Below are positions 6,424-13,845 of a DNA stretch of 22,362 nt, in pieces (the first letter of the stretch is position 1; every line of letters starts with the position of its first letter). A program made the position numbers and the translations under genes. The notes beneath the pieces were generated by a model. The model was not told the DNA's origin. It did not search any database and saw nothing but the letters and a program-made list of their open reading frames with translations. The DNA comes from Euryarchaeota archaeon UBA181 (GTDB lineage Archaea; Thermoplasmatota; Poseidoniia; Poseidoniales; Thalassarchaeaceae). The DNA is taken from positions 8,658-31,019 of the forward strand of contig DALI01000039.1 of NCBI GenBank assembly GCA_002496725.1, written 5' to 3'.

Positions 6424-9400
6424 TTAATCGAAATCTGACTTTCTAATTTGAAGAATCACGGCAACCAATCCCGCTAGTAGGATGAAGGATGACGAAATCA
6501 GGATTATTGTAGAGTAATTTTGTGAAAACCAACTGGAATCACCAGGGCAGCAGTCTGATGAGTATATCGAAAGTACGTGTCCTTGTTCTTCCAAGGGAGT
6601 AGTGGAAAGGAAGATATCAGTTGCCCTTATCTTGATTTCCATATCCCCTTCGGGTATAGTAGATCTAACCACGAAGTCCAATGTGAAGATGCCATCACCT
6701 GCAATCCTATCCCCTGAAGTTCCATCGTCTACCATCAATAACCAATCATCTGATTTTCCTATATCGGCAAGTCTTCCAATCATTGCTTGGACAGAAGATA
6801 CGCCATCATAATCTGAAACTGAAACCTCGATGTGATGCTCCATTTGCCCACCATTGCTAGAGACCATTACAGGATGTATTGAAACTCCATCTTCGGATAC
6901 AGTAGAGAGGGCGGAATCAGCTCTCCATACCTCCAATGAGGAAATTATCGGATATTCATTCTCAATCCTCAGCTTAGAAGCTACATCAGGGCTATTCACG
7001 AGAATCTCCCCTCCTTGTGAATCTGACATCCTGAGAGGAATTAATCTCTCTCCCGGAGCTAGGGTGACAGGTATGGTGAATTCTCCCGACCAAGTCCCAG
7101 TGGACTCAGAATAAGACAGATGAAATAGCTCCCCTCCTGCACTGAGGAGATCGACTGAGACTGAAGCCACTCCGTGCCCATCAACTGCTCCAACAGAAAT
7201 ACGAATGCTTTGGCCCCTGGTTACAGAGTCCTCAGAGAATGCAACTGAGGTGACCCTAGGGGGGAGATTTACAATATTGATTTCTCCAATTTCGTTTACT
7301 TCTACCCAATAGTCAGTGATAATAATGGGGATGGATAGCTCTCCAAACTCGAGCCCGTCATAAGAAATCATTGAGGTCCAGACATCATCACTGATAATTA
7401 GATCTCCATCTAATCCACTATCTGAAAGTGGGACGATTCCAAGTCCTAGGGATGAGAGATCTGCCATCACTGAAATTACATCTGTATCGATATCATTGAC
7501 AGATACCTCGATATGAGAAATTCCTCCTTCAGTATGCAATGAACCCTCTCTGAATCTGATAGACTCCATAGATGGAGGGGTATTCTCATCGAACGTAATA
7601 ATTGGCGGGTAAAGTATTCTGTCTACCTTCTGATATTCTTGAAAGGAGATATCTGTGGATTGGTTTTCTTCACCCGAGTCAAGTGATATCCACCTAGAAA
7701 CCTCGTAGAGGAGACCTGATAGAGGGCCTTCGTTGACAAAGAATCCTGAGGCCCGAGTTTCTCCAAAATCTAAATGGCCAAACCATTCAGCAACTTCTAC
7801 TATATGGCCATCCATCTCTTTCTCCAGAATTGAATTTATGATGACTTTGATTATGTTGGATGGATTTCCAAATAGCACGAAACTATCTCCTGGGACTACA
7901 ATCTGAGGTGATTTTCCACTCTCTCTGGATATCTGATTGGAGATCAGGGGGCTAGCTTCGGGTCTAATCGGTTGTTCGATTATCGGTGAATTAGGAGGGA
8001 ATTCATTAGATATTGAGCCATTATCTTCTACGTATTGCAGTCTGACAGTCCTATTTTGCCAATCCTCTTGTGGAACTGTAAACTCGTACGTGAGATTATG
8101 TTCGGCTCCAAAATCTTGTGAAATTGGACCGAATGGAGTAGCTGAGACGTTGAACCAAAACTCATTTTGAATTTTATCTGCCTCATACCTTATGCCTTCC
8201 GAATTCTCCTGTATTCCGGAATCAACTATCTGCCTCACAAATCCGAAACTACCTTCTGCATCGCCATCATAAGTTCCATCAACAATAATCGTATCAGAAA
8301 TTGTTTCTCCTCCAGAAGACTCAAGGTGCACTATTGGGACTGTCCCATTGACATCGATATTGAATTGCTCCTCACGCATCTCAAACCCAAACTCTCCTTC
8401 TCCATAGGCCCTGAAGAACTGCTCCTCACGGGTGTCATCAGACCATCTTTCCCTAATCGTCAGATCATCAAGCTCGAATGAAAAGAAATCTGAACCAGCC
8501 GATAATCGGATTGAGGCATTAGCCTCTAATTGAAAATTCTGAACTCGTCTCTGGCCGTCTTCATCCAAGGATTCGAAGTAGAACGTATGAATTTCTCCGA
8601 AGCCTCCCCCTGAGCTATTGTTATCTCCCCCACTAAATGATAACCAGCCAATACCCTCAATTATCACACTTTCAGACAGTTCCCCATTTCTCCATGAGCG
8701 ATTTACTGAAGCACTACTGACCGAAATCTCTGCTGTGAAGCCTTCTTCGTAGTCGTCCTCTGAATATCCCTCCCTTAGAATCATGGTCCCGTTTCCTAGC
8801 ATCTCAAAATCTTGAGCTAGAAGCTCGTCACCATCATATGACTCATTCAACCATACCCTGTCTAAGGATAAATCTAGCATAATTCCATTTGATCCATTCA
8901 TCGTATTCATCTGAAGTGAGCCGTTACCGAGTTCGTTTGATTCTAGAATAGCTCCATCTCTCTTTTGCCAGCCTCTTCCCTCGAAATCGATATTCTGATC
9001 ACTAGAGTCTTCTCCTTCGAGTGACCAGACAGTCTCCCTAGTTATTTCGTGATCTTCGATGGGTTGGTTCCAATTTGTAACTGTGAGGGACCTACTGCAT
9101 GATGACTCCATACTGGAGAAATTCACAAGAATCTTATCACCAAAATTTGGTTGGGAATCTAGCTCTATATCGACCTCTCCTCCTGCACTGATGTGCGATA
9201 CATTTGGTGGTGAAATATCTCTGATCTCGTTTATGTGGGATGCACTAACAGTAACGCCACTGGGGGATGTTCCAGGGGAGAAGGGGGGCTCGAATACTAC
9301 TCGATATCTATGGACATGTCCTATGCTGAAGTAATCTCCATCTTCGTTTACCTCGTCAAGCCATGTAACTTCTGAGTCCCAGTCGACTAGAATATCACAT

Positions 9401-9507
9401 TCCTTTGTGACTGGGGGTTGACCAGAAACCAGACTTACAGGAGTGCTGAGCAATAAAATTAATGTCAAGAGAATTGCGAGTTTTGTCTGTGATTCCTCAA
9501 CACTCAT
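6424..9507 (-). CDS. large secreted, C-terminally anchored surface protein with Ig-like repeats
   Basis: A 1027-residue protein with a signal peptide (hydrophobic core LAILLTLILLLSTPVSLVSG, cleavage probably near residue 29), a long acidic Ser/Asn/Gly-rich beta-type ectodomain, and one C-terminal helix (about 1000-1019) followed by RKSDFD. It is thus a cell-surface protein with a short cytoplasmic tail. The C-terminal third holds three Ig/cadherin-like repeats starting near residues 663, 766 and 889. Each has an (I/V)xVSV-D-D opening; the third contains DDGTSGDRIAGDGIF, a loop common in bacterial and archaeal surface proteins. Many NxS/T sequons suggest N-glycosylation. Residues about 30-650 match nothing I recognise. 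It is the last gene of a three-gene leftward operon; its Shine-Dalgarno AGGTGG overlaps the end of the acyltransferase gene. Function unknown. Confidence 0.85.
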   Translation of the reverse strand: MSVEESQTKLAILLTLILLLSTPVSLVSGQPPVTKECDILVDWDSEVTWLDEVNEDGDYFSIGHVHRYRVVFEPPFSPGTSPSGVTVSASHINEIRDISPPNVSHISAGGEVDIELDSQPNFGDKILVNFSSMESSCSRSLTVTNWNQPIEDHEITRETVWSLEGEDSSDQNIDFEGRGWQKRDGAILESNELGNGSLQMNTMNGSNGIMLDLSLDRVWLNESYDGDELLAQDFEMLGNGTMILREGYSEDDYEEGFTAEISVSSASVNRSWRNGELSESVIIEGIGWLSFSGGDNNSSGGGFGEIHTFYFESLDEDGQRRVQNFQLEANASIRLSAGSDFFSFELDDLTIRERWSDDTREEQFFRAYGEGEFGFEMREEQFNIDVNGTVPIVHLESSGGETISDTIIVDGTYDGDAEGSFGFVRQIVDSGIQENSEGIRYEADKIQNEFWFNVSATPFGPISQDFGAEHNLTYEFTVPQEDWQNRTVRLQYVEDNGSISNEFPPNSPIIEQPIRPEASPLISNQISRESGKSPQIVVPGDSFVLFGNPSNIIKVIINSILEKEMDGHIVEVAEWFGHLDFGETRASGFFVNEGPLSGLLYEVSRWISLDSGEENQSTDISFQEYQKVDRILYPPIITFDENTPPSMESIRFREGSLHTEGGISHIEVSVNDIDTDVISVMADLSSLGLGIVPLSDSGLDGDLIISDDVWTSMISYDGLEFGELSIPIIITDYWVEVNEIGEINIVNLPPRVTSVAFSEDSVTRGQSIRISVGAVDGHGVASVSVDLLSAGGELFHLSYSESTGTWSGEFTIPVTLAPGERLIPLRMSDSQGGEILVNSPDVASKLRIENEYPIISSLEVWRADSALSTVSEDGVSIHPVMVSSNGGQMEHHIEVSVSDYDGVSSVQAMIGRLADIGKSDDWLLMVDDGTSGDRIAGDGIFTLDFVVRSTIPEGDMEIKIRATDIFLSTTPLEEQGHVLSIYSSDCCPGDSSWFSQNYSTIILISSSFILLAGLVAVILQIRKSDFD

Positions 9508-9509
9508 GA

Positions 9510-10787
9510 TTAACCACCTAATACTACAAGAGACAGCATTAGTACAATAACCATTCCGAACGACATGCCATGGAAGAATATAGTGAAAAATACTTGCAAA
9601 GACCTTTCATCCGTTGAATTGTAAGGGAAGAGTTCCATCACTTTCTCCTGTCCCCCCCTTAGACCAAAAATAGGCCTGAATATGAATGCGCGTCTCACTA
9701 CCTCGAAGCAAGTCAAGACACCTACTATCAGGACAGGTGTGGCGAATAACATTGCGGGAAAGAATCCCACCTGAAATATTGCTAAAATAGCTATCAAAGG
9801 GAAGGTGACATGCAAGTGCACGATAAATGTTGGATAAACGGCCTCATTTAGGTAGGCTAGATATTTGCTAGGCCCATTAAGCATCTTCGAGGACCAAGAA
9901 AAAATTAGTAAGCACCAAAACCAAGCATGGAATGATTGAATGATTGAGGCAGATGTAGCGGTGACGGAGAAGGCAGGGTAGCCACTATCTACCCAACCCC
10001 CATCCATCACACTTGGTACTTCACTTACGAGCATCATGATGAACCATATTATGGCCAAAAAAGGTGTGATAATAGTTAGTGGTGTTCGTATCATTTCTAA
10101 TACTTTGAAATATTCCTCCTTGGCTGAAATCATAAGGAAGCCGAATAAGAAGTATAGCATATATCGAGGGAACTCCCACCACATTCCAACCTCTCCAAAT
10201 TCCCAGGGTTTGAACAATATTGCGTTCAATGCTAAGATAATAGGAGGTAGTATCAGAATTCCGAGACCTGCTCTAATATTCATAGTATAACGAACTGATC
10301 GCATAATGGAGCCTTCTGGATTTACCTTCACATGGTGGAATAATGGTGTCAGGATAATTGAGTAAATCAGCAAGTTGTAGATGAACCAGAGATGGCCATA
10401 GGGCATAGCGTCACCACCTGGGAAAATTGTGAAGAGGAGAGTGGTTTTCTCGGTGAATTCAAAAATTCCAAAAAAAAGTATATAGATTGTGAAAATAAGA
10501 GGGATTCCTAATCTAGAGCCCCTCTCTCTGACATATTGCTGCCAAGTTCTTCTCCTTAAGGCGAAGGCAGTTCCCATACCAGAGATTACGAACAATGCCG
10601 CCAGTCTCCACTGATGCATGACTGCTACTACGAAGGCATAGGGTAGTCCCAGTAGGCCTTCAGGTTGGTATGGATAGAAGACTACAAAGTGAAACCATAT
10701 TAGTAGGCCGAATAGTATTATTCTGAGCCAATCAATGTCATGACGTCTCGTAGATGAGTCAGAATAGAGGCTCTTCGTAGTCATCAT
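9510..10787 (-). CDS. acyltransferase-3 family integral membrane protein
   Basis: A polytopic membrane protein of about 425 residues resembling the acyltransferase-3 family (OafA/OpgC type), which moves acyl groups across or at the membrane onto sugars and other acceptors. The N-terminal signature RHDIDWLRIILFGLLIWFHF has the conserved Asp-Trp-Leu-Arg and, one helix turn series later, the catalytic-type His. Then follow GMGTAFALRRR, RLGIPLIF, GHLWFIYNLLIY (the typical HLWF segment) and several further helices. The start is the ATG pair at 10787/10784, preceded by a good Shine-Dalgarno GGTGA (10790-10794). The frame is open upstream to 10910, but that part lies inside the preceding gene and reads as low-complexity basic sequence. 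It overlaps the upstream small gene by about 26-29 bases. The acceptor could be a surface glycan or the large surface protein encoded next; this is inference. Confidence 0.85.
   Translation of the reverse strand: MMTTKSLYSDSSTRRHDIDWLRIILFGLLIWFHFVVFYPYQPEGLLGLPYAFVVAVMHQWRLAALFVISGMGTAFALRRRTWQQYVRERGSRLGIPLIFTIYILFFGIFEFTEKTTLLFTIFPGGDAMPYGHLWFIYNLLIYSIILTPLFHHVKVNPEGSIMRSVRYTMNIRAGLGILILPPIILALNAILFKPWEFGEVGMWWEFPRYMLYFLFGFLMISAKEEYFKVLEMIRTPLTIITPFLAIIWFIMMLVSEVPSVMDGGWVDSGYPAFSVTATSASIIQSFHAWFWCLLIFSWSSKMLNGPSKYLAYLNEAVYPTFIVHLHVTFPLIAILAIFQVGFFPAMLFATPVLIVGVLTCFEVVRRAFIFRPIFGLRGGQEKVMELFPYNSTDERSLQVFFTIFFHGMSFGMVIVLMLSLVVLGG
9514..9519 (-). promoter_or_regulatory. Shine-Dalgarno AGGTGG of the surface-protein gene, inside the previous gene's last codons
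   Basis: On the minus strand AGGTGG lies 6 bases before the ATG at 9507. It forms part of the last three sense codons (Leu-Gly-Gly) of the acyltransferase gene. It matches the archaeal 16S anti-SD and fixes the start of the surface-protein gene. The 2-base gap between stop and start implies coupled translation. Confidence 0.7.
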
Positions 10788-11175
10788 CTTCACCAGACCT
10801 TTCCTTCCAGAGAGAAACTGGTACGTCTTCATATACATCCGAGTAGGGGTCCTTCTCTTTCTGGTTGAGCAGTGCTGCTTCAGCTGCGGCTCTTGCGAAT
10901 TCCTCTGCATTCGCCTTGAATTTCCAGTAGTGTATCCTCCACTCTCTACCGTCCCAGAGTGTTGTCTCCTCTGACTCTGTGGTCAGGAGATCATAGTCCT
11001 GCAGCTGGTAGAAGAGATTTCTGTCGGTTGGCTCAAGTGCATTATCGATGATTCGGTTTGAGAAACCGAAGAAGCCGAGTGCGTGTTCGGCGATTGACTC
11101 TGCTACAACCACTTCCATATCCGTATCCACCTTACTTCTGATTGCAGAAGTAAGTTGAGCTAGTGTCAAACCCAT
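10759..11175 (-). CDS. conserved small archaeal protein, DUF6015-like
   Basis: A soluble 138-residue protein with no cysteine and no signal peptide. An N-terminal helical part (LTLAQLTSAIRSK, then AEHALGFFGFSNRIID) is followed by DRNLFYQLQDYDLL and a beta-hairpin-like stretch TTESEETTLWDGREWRIHYW, then an Ala-rich helix and a very acidic tail (DDDYEEPLF). The pattern of 'NRIIDN...LF..L...LLTTE.EETTL.DGREWRIHYW' recalls the archaeal family I know as DUF6015, seen mainly in Thermoplasmatota; this is from memory and not searched. The helix-hairpin layout could be winged-helix-like, but no DNA contact can be claimed. I chose the ATG at 11175; a GTG lies directly before it at 11178. It is the first gene of the operon with the acyltransferase and surface protein. 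Function unknown. Confidence 0.75.
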   Translation of the reverse strand: MGLTLAQLTSAIRSKVDTDMEVVVAESIAEHALGFFGFSNRIIDNALEPTDRNLFYQLQDYDLLTTESEETTLWDGREWRIHYWKFKANAEEFARAAAEAALLNQKEKDPYSDVYEDVPVSLWKERSGEDDDYEEPLF

Positions 11176-11228
11176 CACAATGCCCCCGGGACATGCTCAC
11201 AGGGTAGGGGGCTCTATTTCAACGGTCT

Positions 11229-11237
11229 CTATAAACT
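11229..11237 (-). promoter_or_regulatory. candidate box A (TATA) for the DUF6015-like operon
   Basis: On the minus strand the sequence reads AGTTTATAG, a good archaeal box A. It lies about 55 bases before the ATG at 11175, so a start about 25 bases downstream would give a leader of roughly 30 bases. It lies in the 123-base divergent gap before the ureohydrolase gene. Box A elements are partly symmetric, so it might also serve the plus strand. Confidence 0.35.
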
Positions 11238-11298
11238 CTTCAAAATCTAACGATTGTGTGTACGAAGTCGTTATTCTGTGAAACAGTAGCGCAGATGC

Positions 11299-12234
11299 AT
11301 GGATGGTGAGGTGCGAGCCACTTTCCTAGGTCTTGATGAGGCTGAGGAAGGGCCTTGGGATGTTGTGATTCTTCCAATCCCATTCGAGATGACTACCAGC
11401 TGGATAGAGGGAACAGAGTTAGGCCCTGCAGCATGCATAGAAGCCAGTTCACAAGTCGAGTTATATGATCCAATTCTATCTGAAGAGCTTCCATGTGGCC
11501 TCTCTTTTCACACATCGGAACCTTGGGAGTCTGATGCTGGAACCTTAATGGAACAGCTGGACTCAATTCGTGAATACTTCTCGAAATGGGTAGGAGATGC
11601 ATTTCCGGTGGCTTTAGGAGGAGAGCATGGTATCTTGCCACCCATTATGGAAGCAATATCCGAACACCCAAGATTACAGGGAGAACTATCGCGTCTGACA
11701 TTGATTCAAATCGATGCTCACGCTGATTTGAGGGATGAACTACAAGGCGAGAGGTATTCGCATGGGACGGTTATTAGGAGATCTCTAGACGCAGGAGTTG
11801 GAAGAGTGATACAGATAGGGACTAGGGCGCTTTCAAAGTCAGAAGCGGAGTTTTCCATTAGTGACGAGAGGATTGAGACATGGTATGCCAGGGAAATCCT
11901 CAGCGCTTCTGATGGCAGGGCAGGATGGGCGAATATGCTTGAGAACATATCTGGTATTGAGGGACCAGTCTGGATTACTTTCGACATCGACGGACTTGAT
12001 GGAAAATTGGTTCCCTCAACAGGCACTCCAGTACCAGGTGGACTTTCATATTGGGAGGCCGTTGAAATCATTGAGAGTATCTTCTCTGCACCTGGGACCG
12101 ATGTCATCGGGGCCGATGTAAATGAAATAGCTCCAGGAAAGGAGGGGCCTCTGACAGAGTTCAATGCCGCTCTTATCGCAACTAAGATAGTCGCTTGCCA
12201 TACTGCAAGCCTGCTGAAGAGAAATAGGGAGTGA
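11299..12234 (+). CDS. speB: agmatinase/arginase-family ureohydrolase
   Basis: Ureohydrolases release urea from guanidino compounds. In archaea the usual reaction is agmatine to putrescine, after arginine decarboxylation. The 311-residue product has all binuclear Mn ligands: GGEHG (H110), DAHADLRD (D139, H141, D143) and TFDIDGLDG (D229, D231). Also present are YSHGTVIR (153-160, substrate loop), STGTPVPGGLS (240-250) and GADVNEIAP (271-279). The third Mn motif ends in Gly where most members have Pro (DxDxxDP), a mild departure. Agmatinase is the best guess; guanidinobutyrase or another guanidino hydrolase cannot be excluded by eye. The ATG at 11299 has no clear Shine-Dalgarno. The next gene, a secreted carboxypeptidase, starts 4 bases after the stop, so the two are cotranscribed. 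Confidence 0.88.
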   Translation: MDGEVRATFLGLDEAEEGPWDVVILPIPFEMTTSWIEGTELGPAACIEASSQVELYDPILSEELPCGLSFHTSEPWESDAGTLMEQLDSIREYFSKWVGDAFPVALGGEHGILPPIMEAISEHPRLQGELSRLTLIQIDAHADLRDELQGERYSHGTVIRRSLDAGVGRVIQIGTRALSKSEAEFSISDERIETWYAREILSASDGRAGWANMLENISGIEGPVWITFDIDGLDGKLVPSTGTPVPGGLSYWEAVEIIESIFSAPGTDVIGADVNEIAPGKEGPLTEFNAALIATKIVACHTASLLKRNRE

Positions 12235-12235
12235 T
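12228..12235 (+). promoter_or_regulatory. Shine-Dalgarno of the M14 carboxypeptidase gene
   Basis: GGAGTGAT differs from the archaeal consensus GGAGGTGAT by one missing G and spans the ureohydrolase stop codon (12232-12234). The following ATG is 3 bases on. It supports the chosen start and coupled translation of the pair. Confidence 0.65.
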
Positions 12236-12238
12236 AGT

Positions 12239-13747
12239 ATGGCGAAACTCGATCGATTAAATATGCGTCAATGGATGACCACCTTGGTTCTGTCATCATT
12301 GATGGCAGTCTCTGCTTCCCCGGTGGTTTCCGCTCAGATTAGTCAGCCGGACATCATTCAGGAGCACTGGTATCACTCCTATGCAACTCTGACCTTGGAC
12401 ATCAACGCATGGGAAGATGACTACCCAGAAATCATCAATCTCTCCACCATAGGGCAGACTGAGTTGGGGAGGGAAATTTGGATGTTGCAAATCTCTGATT
12501 GGACAGGGTTTTGTCAAGAAGGCCCTATGCCTGTACCTGATTGCGAACACTACAAATTAGACGGGAGTCGCAAAGAAGTAGTCTACATTGATGGAGGGCA
12601 CCATGGAAACGAGCACTTAGGCACAGAGCTTGCTTTCCTAGTCGCCGAGTACTACATAGAGGGCTGGGCTAATGGCAATCAAGAGGTAATCGATTTATTG
12701 GCGACGACTGAGTTGCACGTCCTAATTATGCTCAATGCGGATGGTAATGACTTCGACACAAGATGGAATGTCAACCAAGTGGACCTGAACAGGAACTACG
12801 ACCACTACTGGAACACATGCCCTACGACTCAGCCTGGGAGTTCTGCATTCAGTGAATCGGAGACTCTTGCGAATTCAATATACATGAATGATGTCGTGCC
12901 GCACGCTGATTTGTATATCACCATGCACACGGGAGTCTGGATCATGCTCTATCCATGGGGCAAGTGGCCAGAGCAACCTTCTGACTGGGAAATGTATCAC
13001 CATATTAGAGATGAGGTGAATACGAATATTTCTGACATCCCCATTCGTAACGCTAACCAAGGCCTATACCCAAACTGTGGGACCAGTCGAGATTACGGCT
13101 ACGGCGTTATGGGATATCCAACTTTCACCTTTGAAACCGATGACGAGCAGTTCCTCCTGGGGACAGTAGAGGCCCTATCGGAAAGATTGGGCGAGGAACT
13201 CGATGTGATGCATTACCTCATCGAGAATGTATGGTACTGGAGAGCTCGTCTTGTAGCCGATTCCTTAGAGGTGGAAGATGGAAAGGTACACCTCAGCGTT
13301 TCTAATCTGGGACATTCGAGTACGTCAAATGCCACACTGCTATACATAGAGGACGAGGATTCAATGGAGTTTTGGCTCCCTGGGTCGAGTCAACCAACCG
13401 AAATTACTGGGACTGGGGATGTCAAGGAAGGGTTTTCTCAGATTCAGTTTGATTCTGAGTTCAACCTCTCCGCTCCTGGGTACGGCTTCGCTGTCAATGC
13501 CACGAATAGCACCATCACAACGCTTGATTTTTCAGATGCTCCGATTTCCAGCGAAGGGTTTTGGATCCTGTACTACCAGAAGAGAGTGATAGATTCCTCG
13601 ATGTGGGTGGGGGAATTAGTCAATGAGAGTATCGTTGAGAATAATGACGGCGTACCACAGGGTCTTCTTCCAGCCCCATCTATTCTGCTTGTTTTCGTCG
13701 CCTTCGCTCTAGCGACGATTAATGGAAGGAATAGTAGATTTGAATAA
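12239..13747 (+). CDS. secreted zinc carboxypeptidase (M14 family) with C-terminal anchor
   Basis: A 502-residue extracellular metallopeptidase that should trim C-terminal residues from peptides. A signal peptide covers about 1-32 (hydrophobic TTLVLSSLMAVSASPVVSA). The M14 catalytic domain (about 38-335) has the zinc ligands H122 and E125 in GGHHGNEHLG and H230 in MHTG, the substrate-binding NRN (184-186) in VDLNRNYD, and the general base E299 in TFTFETDDE. After it comes a beta-type region (about 336-470) and then a C-terminal GLLPAPSILLVFVAFALA helix followed by INGRNSR. This motif-helix-Arg layout resembles archaeal PGF-CTERM-type sorting signals. The Shine-Dalgarno GGAGTGAT (12228-12235) overlaps the stop of the ureohydrolase gene and supports the start at 12239. 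The enzyme fits growth on external protein. Confidence 0.92.
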   Translation: MAKLDRLNMRQWMTTLVLSSLMAVSASPVVSAQISQPDIIQEHWYHSYATLTLDINAWEDDYPEIINLSTIGQTELGREIWMLQISDWTGFCQEGPMPVPDCEHYKLDGSRKEVVYIDGGHHGNEHLGTELAFLVAEYYIEGWANGNQEVIDLLATTELHVLIMLNADGNDFDTRWNVNQVDLNRNYDHYWNTCPTTQPGSSAFSESETLANSIYMNDVVPHADLYITMHTGVWIMLYPWGKWPEQPSDWEMYHHIRDEVNTNISDIPIRNANQGLYPNCGTSRDYGYGVMGYPTFTFETDDEQFLLGTVEALSERLGEELDVMHYLIENVWYWRARLVADSLEVEDGKVHLSVSNLGHSSTSNATLLYIEDEDSMEFWLPGSSQPTEITGTGDVKEGFSQIQFDSEFNLSAPGYGFAVNATNSTITTLDFSDAPISSEGFWILYYQKRVIDSSMWVGELVNESIVENNDGVPQGLLPAPSILLVFVAFALATINGRNSRFE

Positions 13748-13845
13748 TAATTTATGTTTCTAGACTACTAATTTAGACTCTAAACTGATAGTTTGAGACA
13801 GAATTATTTGTAAACTAGTTACTAATCGGGTAGTTCGGGCTATTT
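13748..13845 (+). promoter_or_regulatory. AT-rich upstream region of pepA with repeated TARACT hexamers
   Basis: This 98-base gap is much richer in A+T than its surroundings. It contains TAGACT at 13761 and 13774 and TAAACT at 13781 and 13811, four copies of TARACT within 56 bases. A short hairpin AAACT-GAT-AGTTT spans 13782-13794. TTTGTAAA (13808-13815) is a possible box A about 33 bases before the pepA ATG, and there is no Shine-Dalgarno. The region must also hold the end of the carboxypeptidase transcript. Repeats are seen; regulatory function is inferred. Confidence 0.35.

Noticed and set aside
10788..10910. 41-residue N-terminal extension of the acyltransferase
   Set aside because: It lies inside the preceding gene in another frame, is basic and low in conserved pattern, and the ATG pair at 10784/10787 has a good Shine-Dalgarno.
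11718..12299. 193-residue open frame antisense to the ureohydrolase gene
   Set aside because: It overlaps the conserved catalytic coding region and the start of the carboxypeptidase gene on the other strand; Ser/Pro-rich composition is typical of a shadow frame.
13782..13794. short hairpin after the carboxypeptidase gene as an intrinsic terminator
   Set aside because: Only five pairs, A/T-rich, a three-base loop and no T tract; archaeal termination relies on T-runs and not on such stems.
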